Origin: an uncultured Ruminococcus sp.
GTDB taxonomy: Bacteria; Bacillota; Clostridia; Oscillospirales; Ruminococcaceae
Length of the DNA: 6,948 nt
Assembly: GCA_900556055.1 (NCBI GenBank)
Contig: USNJ01000107.1
Coordinates: 1-6,948 of the forward strand
Reading direction: 5' to 3'
Shown: positions 1-5,029 of the stretch, piece after piece
How positions within the stretch are numbered: position 1 is the first letter of the stretch
How the letters are laid out: each line of letters begins with the position of its first letter
Program-made: the position numbers and the translations under genes
Notes under the pieces: model-generated
The model's input: only the letters and a program-made list of their open reading frames with translations
Databases searched by the model: none
What the model was told of the DNA's origin: nothing

Positions 1-500
1 CCTCTGTGAACTGCCAGCGATCTGCCGTAGTTTTCGCCGCTGATCCCGTGTATAATGCTGTCGTTCATCGTGGTCTGAAATGTGCATAGCTCTGTAAATT
101 CCGTTCCGTCAGCCTTCACACGGATCAGATTGAAATATGTCTTTTCGTCCTTATCGGAATATTCCGAAGCGGCATAATATACATATTCTCCGTTTTTGCA
201 GATATTCCCGTCATACAGCACGCCTTTTTTTGTCGCAGTGCAGTATTCGCTGCCATCATGCCGGCATTCGGGCTTTGCGCACAGGTAAACAGCCTTGCCC
301 GCTGCCTTGTCATAAAAGCACAGTGCAAGCTCCGATCTGTAAAGATTTGCATAAAAGCCGTCCTCGGTCTCCATGATAGGATTGCCGTAAATATCGGAGG
401 GATCGCCGCTCACGAAGTCGGAGTATTCTGCTCTTTTTGATGCGCAGGCGGAAAGAAATACCGAGATCAGGATCAAAAATATTATCGGCAGCTTTTTCAT
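1..500 (-). CDS. Secreted lipoprotein with Cys/His motif (C-terminus off the window)
   Basis: The first 166 residues are visible and the reading frame stays open to the left edge. The N-terminus (MKKLPIIF...) is a classic lipoprotein signal: two lysines, a hydrophobic run, then the lipobox LSAC with Cys19 as the lipidated residue. The product should be anchored to the outer face of the membrane. Residues 68-87 carry Cys74, Cys79, His81 and Cys87 in a C-x4-C-x-H-x5-C arrangement. Further on are Tyr-rich stretches and a V-K-A-D-G-T segment of the kind seen in repeat or beta-propeller-like surface lipoproteins of clostridia. The start at 500 is set by a GGAAG ribosome-binding site 8-12 bases upstream. 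The gene lies downstream of a two-component system on the same strand but behind a terminator and with its own promoter, so it may be a target of that system (inference). From memory, similar lipoproteins occur next to ABC-2 exporters in Ruminococcus-like genomes; the exact family is not recognised. Confidence 0.85.
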   Translation of the reverse strand, partial: MKKLPIIFLILISVFLSACASKRAEYSDFVSGDPSDIYGNPIMETEDGFYANLYRSELALCFYDKAAGKAVYLCAKPECRHDGSEYCTATKKGVLYDGNICKNGEYVYYAASEYSDKDEKTYFNLIRVKADGTEFTELCTFQTTMNDSIIHGISGENYGRSLAVHR

Positions 501-532
501 AAGGATCTTCCTTTCATGATATCTTCTCTGTA

Positions 533-561
533 ATTCTAACGGTCTTTATTATAAAAATCAA
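533..561 (-). promoter_or_regulatory. Promoter of the lipoprotein gene
   Basis: Read on the minus strand, TTGATT (556-561) is followed by exactly 17 bases and then TAGAAT (533-538). These match the sigma-A consensus at 4/6 and 5/6 positions. Transcription would begin near 526, giving a leader of about 26 bases that contains the GGAAG ribosome-binding site. The -35 box lies in the T-rich tail of the upstream terminator. No experimental support is available from sequence alone. Confidence 0.55.
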
Positions 562-601
562 CCGCTTTTGCAGAAGTGGTCGGAATTTCTGCAAAAGCGG
601 T
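561..601 (-). terminator. Intrinsic terminator of the regulator-kinase operon
   Basis: There is a perfect 15-bp inverted repeat: arms 561-575 (ACCGCTTTTGCAGAA) and 587-601, with an 11-base loop. On the minus strand it begins 5 bases after the kinase stop codon and is followed by TGATTTTTAT, a U-rich tail. Position, perfect stem and tail all fit a rho-independent terminator for the transcript coming from the kinase. Because the next gene is on the same strand, partial read-through into the lipoprotein gene is possible. Confidence 0.85.
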
Positions 602-605
602 CGTT

Positions 606-2450
606 TTATTTGGTATTAAGCAATATTTCAATGCTGAAAATGCCGTTCTCGGCGGTAATATTCACATCGCCGCCATAGTGCCTTGCTGTCTCTTTTATGC
701 GCATGATCCCGAAGCCATGAGCGGTAAGATCCTTTTTTGTTGTAATGATCCTGTCGCCTCGGCGTTTCAGATCTCCCGAAAACGGATTTTTGCAGGAGAT
801 GTACAGCATATCAAGCTGTTTACCGATTTTTATGGATATACTGTCGTCGTTCCCAGCGGCTTCAATGGCGTTGTCGAGAGCATTTCCGAATATCGTACAT
901 AGATCGAAATCGGAAATGCCGCAGCCGTTTATAGGGCAATTGATCTCAAAGGAGATTTTGCAGCCCTTTTCTGCCGCCTGCTCCGTTTTCTTGAACAGCA
1001 GTGCATCAAGCACATTGCAGCCTGTTTTTACGGGCATATCCGCAGATAATGCCTGCTCCGAAACCTCACTCACATAACGCTTTGCCGCTTCTATATCGCC
1101 GTTTTCGATGAGCGCACTTATGGCAAGAAGATGGTTGCTGATGTCGTGGCGTATGCTCCTGTATTCGTTATATCGGCGGTTGATCTCGCTGTAATATTCC
1201 TGCTCGCTCTCCAGTATCAAAGCCTTAGTTCGGGATCTTAATGCATAGGCGGAATATGCCCATAGCGCTGCGGTAACTGCCGCACCGAAAACGAGAAAAA
1301 CAGGCAGTCTCGCAATGGATAGTCCAAAAATATCAATGTTAAGATAACGGATAAAAAATCTTTCAAAGCTGAAAAACGACAGGATATTTATCTCCTTCAG
1401 AACTGCGGATATGTCAGGCGAAAGAGCAAAAAAAGCTTCTGCGGCTATCGGAATGACCGTCAGAAGAATTGCCGCAATGCGGTTTTTCCCTGAAGAAAAA
1501 AACGCTGCCGATGCAATGAAAAGTATCAGAAGGCAGCCCGCTGTTTTTGAAAGGATCACAAGTGCTGTTATCGTTCCCGAGTTTATCATATACGGACAGC
1601 TTTTGAAGCTTTCCATAGACTGCACAGCGGTTTCCGCAGGCGGCATTCCGAAATATTTCCCGATAAGGAAAAAATTTGTGAGATACATCGTTACTGTGCC
1701 GAAAGCGGTTATGAGCATGGGAGCGAGCAGGCTTTTTCTGCGTGAATTCCTTAGTGCCGCAAGAGATATCAGGGGGATAAGAGCCGCAAAAATATCTGTC
1801 GTTCTGTAATTCAGAAAGAGAGTAAATCCCGTTTCGCAGACGGGGGTAAGCGTTATGTTTTCCAGACCGTAGAAATCTCTTCGGGTGTTCAGAATATTTG
1901 CGAGGACACTGCTGTTGCGCTTATAGATGGAAATATCGGCAAGGGAATCCGATCGGTCTGTAATGCCGCAGATATAGTCGCCGTAGCCTGCAAGATAGCG
2001 AAGATATTCGGCTGTTTCGGTCGCCGCCGATGTTTCATTATCCAGCACTTCCGAAAGCGCATCACGGTCGGGCGTGAACTGCAAAAGGGCGGCGTTGTAA
2101 AGCTCCTGCGCCTTTGTGGGCCTTTCGGCGGCGGGAATATCACTCCAACAGTAAAGCAGGGAGCTGTCCTGCGAGGTCATATAAAGCACGGCTGTCTGAT
2201 ATTGGTCAAGCTCTTTTATACGATCTTCAAGCATCCGGATATCCGAGGGATAATCGCCTGAAATGCCGCTGATAAGTCTACGTTTTATCCTAAGCTCGGA
2301 GATGCTCTCGGAGCTGCCTGCCTTGTAGATGCTGCGGTTCTGAACTATATCAGCCGACAGCACTGACGAGTAAAGCACAAATATATTCAGCAGGATCACA
2401 GTAAACACAGCTGCCAGAGACAGGGCAGAATTTTTAACGGCAGATCTCAT
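606..2450 (-). CDS. Membrane sensor histidine kinase, GHKL type
   Basis: This 614-residue protein senses a signal at the membrane and phosphorylates the response regulator encoded just upstream. TM1 is at about residues 10-32, followed by an outside segment of about 185 residues (33-217). A cluster of hydrophobic spans lies at about 218-234, 241-264, 293-319, 323-342 and 382-404. A short linker leads to the dimerisation/phosphoacceptor motif RSIRHDISNH, with His435 as the likely phosphorylated residue. The ATP-binding GHKL domain has its N-box around Asn523-Asn527 (GNALDNAIEA) and a glycine box HGFGI at 579-583, close to the C-terminus, as in AgrC-like kinases. The membrane region (about 210-405) resembles an ABC-2 permease core rather than the usual AgrC-type sensor (see findings). 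The start ATG overlaps the regulator's stop codon as ATGA, so translation is probably coupled. The kinase class is certain; the ligand is unknown. Confidence 0.95.
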   Translation of the reverse strand: MRSAVKNSALSLAAVFTVILLNIFVLYSSVLSADIVQNRSIYKAGSSESISELRIKRRLISGISGDYPSDIRMLEDRIKELDQYQTAVLYMTSQDSSLLYCWSDIPAAERPTKAQELYNAALLQFTPDRDALSEVLDNETSAATETAEYLRYLAGYGDYICGITDRSDSLADISIYKRNSSVLANILNTRRDFYGLENITLTPVCETGFTLFLNYRTTDIFAALIPLISLAALRNSRRKSLLAPMLITAFGTVTMYLTNFFLIGKYFGMPPAETAVQSMESFKSCPYMINSGTITALVILSKTAGCLLILFIASAAFFSSGKNRIAAILLTVIPIAAEAFFALSPDISAVLKEINILSFFSFERFFIRYLNIDIFGLSIARLPVFLVFGAAVTAALWAYSAYALRSRTKALILESEQEYYSEINRRYNEYRSIRHDISNHLLAISALIENGDIEAAKRYVSEVSEQALSADMPVKTGCNVLDALLFKKTEQAAEKGCKISFEINCPINGCGISDFDLCTIFGNALDNAIEAAGNDDSISIKIGKQLDMLYISCKNPFSGDLKRRGDRIITTKKDLTAHGFGIMRIKETARHYGGDVNITAENGIFSIEILLNTK

Positions 2451-3145
2451 TTTTCACCCAGCCTTTTCATCACAGCAAGCATGACTGGTTTTCGGTTCCG
2501 TCGGCTTAACGGCACGGCCGAATCGTCACACAGAGTTACGGTGTCGCTGTTTATGCGTCTGATCTTCGTAATGTTCACAAAAACAGCTTTGTGCGTTTCA
2601 ATAAAATCATCACCGAGAAATTCGGCGATCTTTCCGATCGGTCTGATGTCGTTTAAGCGTCCGCTTTCGGTCATAACAGCGCTCGCTCTGCCATCGGACT
2701 GGACCGAAAGGATCGTGTCGGTATTTATAAGCTCGGTAGAATTTTTTTCGCTTATTGCAATGGTTTTGCGGCAGAAATGCTCCTGCCACAGCTTGCTGAG
2801 TATCTGCGGAAGCTTTTCGCTGAGATTTTTCTTGACAACGAAGCCGTATGCATCAACATCATAGCCGTCGATCGCACGGTTTTCAAGGGCGGTTACGAAT
2901 ATCACGGGAGCGGTAATTCCGTTATCGCGAAGTAAATGGGCGGTATTGATCCCGTCATCGCCGCTGCCAAGATTTATGTCGAGAAAGATCAGGTCAAATC
3001 CTGCGTTTTTCTCATTCAGCAGATCATTGCCGTTTTCATAGCGGGAGATATTTATCGGCATTTCTTTTTGGGAAAAGAAACGCTCTATCTCATCGGAAAG
3101 ACGCATGGCGAATTCCTTTTCATCTTCGCATATCACAATATTCAT
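2447..3145 (-). CDS. LytTR-family response regulator
   Basis: This 232-residue DNA-binding response regulator is the partner of the kinase that follows it. The receiver domain is at residues 1-118: acidic pocket Glu7-Asp8, phospho-acceptor Asp56 in FDLIFLDINL, Thr85 on the switch strand, and conserved Lys105. The C-terminal LytTR DNA-binding domain (about 125-230) shows typical landmarks: ETHKAVFVNITKI at 183-195 and PLSRRNRK at 212-219. The start at 3145 is chosen because GGGGGTGAAG sits just before this ATG. A longer frame reaches back to a TTG at 3211, but that codon is the -35 box of the promoter, so the extension is upstream DNA. The length matches the AgrA/LytR-type family. LytTR regulators bind direct repeats near target promoters; none was recognised with confidence here. 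Overlap with the kinase gene (ATGA) indicates a two-gene operon. Confidence 0.95.
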   Translation of the reverse strand: MNIVICEDEKEFAMRLSDEIERFFSQKEMPINISRYENGNDLLNEKNAGFDLIFLDINLGSGDDGINTAHLLRDNGITAPVIFVTALENRAIDGYDVDAYGFVVKKNLSEKLPQILSKLWQEHFCRKTIAISEKNSTELINTDTILSVQSDGRASAVMTESGRLNDIRPIGKIAEFLGDDFIETHKAVFVNITKIRRINSDTVTLCDDSAVPLSRRNRKPVMLAVMKRLGEK

Positions 3146-3147
3146 AG

Positions 3148-3157
3148 CTTCACCCCC
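3148..3157 (-). promoter_or_regulatory. Ribosome-binding site fixing the response regulator start
   Basis: On the minus strand GGGGGTGAAG ends two bases before the ATG at 3145, with the GGGGGTG core about 5 bases upstream of the start. It differs by one base from the ideal GGAGGTG. It decides for this start over the longer frame that would run through the promoter. Confidence 0.75.
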
Positions 3158-3182
3158 GCCGAATTTTTTGACTTTAAATTTG

Positions 3183-3211
3183 ATTATAGCATATATGTAT
3201 ATCGGTGTCAA
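3183..3211 (-). promoter_or_regulatory. Consensus sigma-A promoter of the two-component operon
   Basis: The minus strand reads TTGACA (3206-3211), 17 bases, then TATAAT (3183-3188): a perfect match to both consensus hexamers with ideal spacing. The transcript would start near 3176, about 30 bases before the response regulator ATG. Such a promoter should be strong by default, so any control would more likely be repression, or the regulator is kept at a steady level. Confidence 0.88.
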
Positions 3212-3232
3212 ACCGAGAATGCTTCACAAAGT

Positions 3233-3273
3233 AAAGAGTATCGCTCCCGATGACAGGGGGAACGATACTCTTT
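3233..3273 (-). terminator. Stem-loop, likely terminator of the XRE gene
   Basis: Arms AAAGAGTATCG (3233-3243) and CGATACTCTTT (3263-3273) are perfect, and the pairing extends inward through the flanking C-run and G-run. In minus-strand RNA the only irregular pair is a G-U wobble, giving about 16 paired bases. It lies 80 bases after the XRE stop codon and is followed by ACTTTG, a weak U tail. It therefore probably insulates the strong downstream promoter from XRE transcription. Being about 20 bases upstream of that promoter's -35 box, it could instead or also be a protein-binding site. Confidence 0.65.
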
Positions 3274-3352
3274 CTTTTATGGGATAAAAATCATTTTCAC
3301 AGCCGATCATGCGGATATGGTAGAATAATATCACAGAAAAGATCCCGGCTGC

Positions 3353-3709
3353 TCACTCGCCGATCCGACGGAATGCAGCGATCTTTTCGACTATCTCGGC
3401 AATACTCACTGCGTCGCTTTCCGACATTCCGCTGAGTGCGGTCTCTATCCTGAACACAGCTTCCGAGCGGGTCGGCTTTATTTCACCCGAAAGATCAGTC
3501 AGCTCGGACAGCGGGACTTTCAGACCTGCCGAGATCTTATAAAGCGTGTCGATGGACGGGCATTTTTCTCCACTCTCGATGCGTCCGAGATATGCAGGGT
3601 GAAGTCCCGACGCAAGCGCAAGTGTTTCCTGGCTCATTTTTCGTTCATTTCGATAGTCACGTATCCTGATACCTATCATATATGAAATTTTTTCACGCTC
3701 AAATCCCAT
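3353..3709 (-). CDS. XRE-family helix-turn-helix regulator
   Basis: This 118-residue protein has a Cro/CI-type helix-turn-helix at about residues 14-70. The typical pattern is visible: RIRDYRNERKMSQETLA, then LGRIESGEKCPSIDTLYKIS, with the recognition helix around 36-46. The C-terminal third (about 80-116) is short and probably helical, suitable for dimerisation, with no recognisable enzymatic or ligand domain. Two starts are possible: ATG 3709 with a weak GGTG upstream, or ATG 3679 (residue 11), which sits closer to the usual start of such domains; neither has a strong ribosome-binding site. The gene is divergent from the WYL operon and shares its 341-base upstream region, so it may repress itself or the neighbouring operon (inference). 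Proteins of this size are common as regulators beside accessory genes. Its target and inducer are unknown. Confidence 0.9.
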   Translation of the reverse strand: MGFEREKISYMIGIRIRDYRNERKMSQETLALASGLHPAYLGRIESGEKCPSIDTLYKISAGLKVPLSELTDLSGEIKPTRSEAVFRIETALSGMSESDAVSIAEIVEKIAAFRRIGE

Positions 3710-3816
3710 GACAGCACCGCTTTCTCTAAATTTTATTGTTCTTATATACTTACTTTAATATGTTTTCGGATCACTTGCAACGCTCTAAAGATATTAATAA
3801 AAATGCTCTATACATC

Positions 3817-3845
3817 TTGTAAATATATTAAGCGTGTAGTATAAT
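3817..3845 (+). promoter_or_regulatory. Possible distal promoter towards the WYL operon
   Basis: TTGTAA (3817-3822), 17 bases, TATAAT (3840-3845). The -10 box is perfect and the -35 box matches at 4/6. It would give a leader of about 200 bases before the WYL start, containing the repeats described separately. In DNA this AT-rich, chance matches are likely, so it is only a candidate. Confidence 0.35.
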
Positions 3846-3927
3846 GATTATGATAAAAATCGACAAAAAATTCTAAAATGACAGCCAGTGTCTAACATTA
3901 GCGGTATAATAAAGAAAAAGGGAATAA

Positions 3928-3993
3928 ATCAACAAAATATAGACAATTTGTTTGTTCATAATATCAACACGAACATTGTAATAATATGTTGAT
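3928..3993. repeat. Three ATCAACA words, candidate operator
   Basis: ATCAACA occurs at 3928-3934 and 3963-3969 in direct orientation, 35 bases apart. Its exact reverse complement TGTTGAT is at 3987-3993. The last two form a 7-bp inverted repeat with a 17-base spacer, and a nested AACAT/ATGTT pair (3972-3976, 3986-3990) lies inside it. The final copy overlaps the -35 box of the proximal promoter, a good place for a repressor. Binding by the WYL or XRE protein is a guess. Confidence 0.35.
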
Positions 3994-4017
3994 CTGTTTT
4001 AAATTATAGTGTATAAT
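3989..4017 (+). promoter_or_regulatory. Proximal promoter of the WYL-GTPase operon
   Basis: TTGATC (3989-3994), 17 bases, TATAAT (4012-4017). The -10 box is perfect and the -35 box is 4/6. Transcription would start near 4024, about 27 bases before the WYL ATG, and the GATGGTGA ribosome-binding site falls inside that leader. Its position makes it the better of the two plus-strand candidates. Confidence 0.6.
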
Positions 4018-4050
4018 TAATATATTGTGTAAGATGATGGTGAAATAATT

Positions 4051-5028
4051 ATGCAAAGTGACGGTTTTTCTCCCGGATTTAAATATAACCGTGTTCTTCA
4101 GATATATACAAAGCTGCTGAATGGTGAGATTGTCAACAAAAGCGACGAGGCTGCACGCTTCAAGGTAGATGAGAGGTCTGTGCAGCGTGACATTGATGAT
4201 CTCAGGGCATATTTCCGTGACAGGGCGGCAGAAGGCGAGCAGGAGAAGGAGATCGTTTACAGTCGAAGTCTCAACGGATATTATCTGAAAGCGGCGGATG
4301 ATGATATGCTGACGAACGGCGAGGTGCTGGCAGTCTGCAAGATACTGCTTGAGAGCCGTGCATTCTGCAAGGACGATATATCACCTATGCTGGAGAAGAT
4401 CATTGAGCATTGCGTGCCGAAAAGCAAAATGCGGACGATCAAGGAGCTGATCTCAAATGAGCTGTTCCATTATGTCGAGCCGCATCACGGAAAGCATTTT
4501 ATTGAATCACTGTGGACGCTGGGCGAGGCGGTGCTGCAGCATAAGCTCACGCATATCTGCTATGAAAAGCAGGACGGAAGCATTGTTGACCGTATGATAA
4601 AGCCTGTCGGGATAATGTTTTCCGAGTATTATTTCTATCTCACGGCGTTTATCGAGGGGATAGACAGGGAAAAGGATTATGTGAACAAGGACGATATTTT
4701 CCCTACAATATACAGAGTAGACAGGATAAAAAGCTTTGAAGTGTTTGAAAGGCATTTTGATATTCCGTATAAGGACAGATTCGAGGAGGGCGAGTTCCGC
4801 AAGAGGATACAGTTCATGTACGGCGGAAAGCTCCGTAGGATCAGGTTCATTTACAAGGGCAGAAATGTCGAATCTGTCCTTGACAGACTGCCGACTGCTC
4901 GGATCACCGACCGCACAGAGGATGGATATGTTATCTCCGCCGAGGTGTTCGGGGACGGGGTGGATATGTGGCTGAGGGGGCAGGGGGACAGGGTTGAGTT
5001 AATAAGGTTTAATGGAGTGAGTGTTTGA
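4051..5028 (+). CDS. HTH-WYL transcriptional regulator
   Basis: This 325-residue regulator probably controls its own operon. A DeoR-like winged helix is at about residues 11-80 (KYNRVLQIYTKLLNGE, then DERSVQRDIDDLR as recognition helix). The WYL domain is at about 150-233, with SEYYFYLTAF at 191-200 in the position of the namesake motif (Phe-Tyr-Leu here) and YRVDRIKSFEV at 221-231. A C-terminal WCX-like segment is at about 250-315, with VDMWLRGQGDRVEL at 304-317. WYL domains are thought to bind nucleic acid or small ligands and switch DNA binding. Known members often govern anti-phage loci such as CBASS, BREX and CRISPR, as repressors or activators. The ribosome-binding site is GATGGTGA about 9 bases before the ATG. 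The protein stops only about 8 residues after the WCX motif, earlier than many relatives, which carry another helix. It is one base from the next gene, so cotranscription is near certain. Confidence 0.93.
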   Translation: MQSDGFSPGFKYNRVLQIYTKLLNGEIVNKSDEAARFKVDERSVQRDIDDLRAYFRDRAAEGEQEKEIVYSRSLNGYYLKAADDDMLTNGEVLAVCKILLESRAFCKDDISPMLEKIIEHCVPKSKMRTIKELISNELFHYVEPHHGKHFIESLWTLGEAVLQHKLTHICYEKQDGSIVDRMIKPVGIMFSEYYFYLTAFIEGIDREKDYVNKDDIFPTIYRVDRIKSFEVFERHFDIPYKDRFEEGEFRKRIQFMYGGKLRRIRFIYKGRNVESVLDRLPTARITDRTEDGYVISAEVFGDGVDMWLRGQGDRVELIRFNGVSV

Positions 5029-5029
5029 T

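Larger units (their letters stand above)
3710..4050. other. AT-rich divergent intergenic region
   Basis: No credible gene lies between the XRE and WYL starts. The stretch is very AT-rich and contains three TATAAT hexamers on the plus strand (3840-3845, 3905-3910, 4012-4017), two of which have plausible -35 partners at 17 bases. Its right half holds repeated ATCAACA words and short inverted repeats. On the minus strand no convincing promoter for the XRE gene was found: TATATAAG occurs at about 3740-3750 without a good -35 box. The region most likely carries the control elements of both divergent units. Confidence 0.6.

Noticed and set aside
123..137. Hydrophobic stretch at residues 123-137 of the first GTPase as a membrane span (coordinates are residues)
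   Set aside because: At about 15 residues with an internal Asp it is too short and too polar for a convincing transmembrane helix; a buried helix is more likely.
576..902. Plus-strand open frame opposite the kinase 3' end and terminator
   Set aside because: It lies antisense to the well-supported GHKL ATP-binding domain, begins inside the terminator loop, and has no ribosome-binding site or recognisable domain.
1411..1809. 132-codon plus-strand open frame inside the kinase gene
   Set aside because: It is antisense to the kinase's membrane spans; its Arg/Ala-rich composition is typical of a shadow frame.
2481..2864. Plus-strand open frame opposite the response regulator
   Set aside because: It is antisense to the LytTR domain, which has clear family motifs; no start signals were found.
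3146..3211. Longer response regulator starting at TTG 3211
   Set aside because: The TTG is the -35 hexamer and TATAAT falls inside the extension; a good ribosome-binding site supports ATG 3145.
2936..3253. Plus-strand open frame over the receiver domain and promoter
   Set aside because: It covers the receiver domain and a full-consensus minus-strand promoter and shows no family resemblance.
3905..3910. Third TATAAT in the divergent intergenic region
   Set aside because: No acceptable -35 box occurs 16-18 bases upstream and there is no TGn extension.
4507..4755. Minus-strand open frame inside the WYL gene
   Set aside because: It is antisense to the WYL domain and has no start signals.
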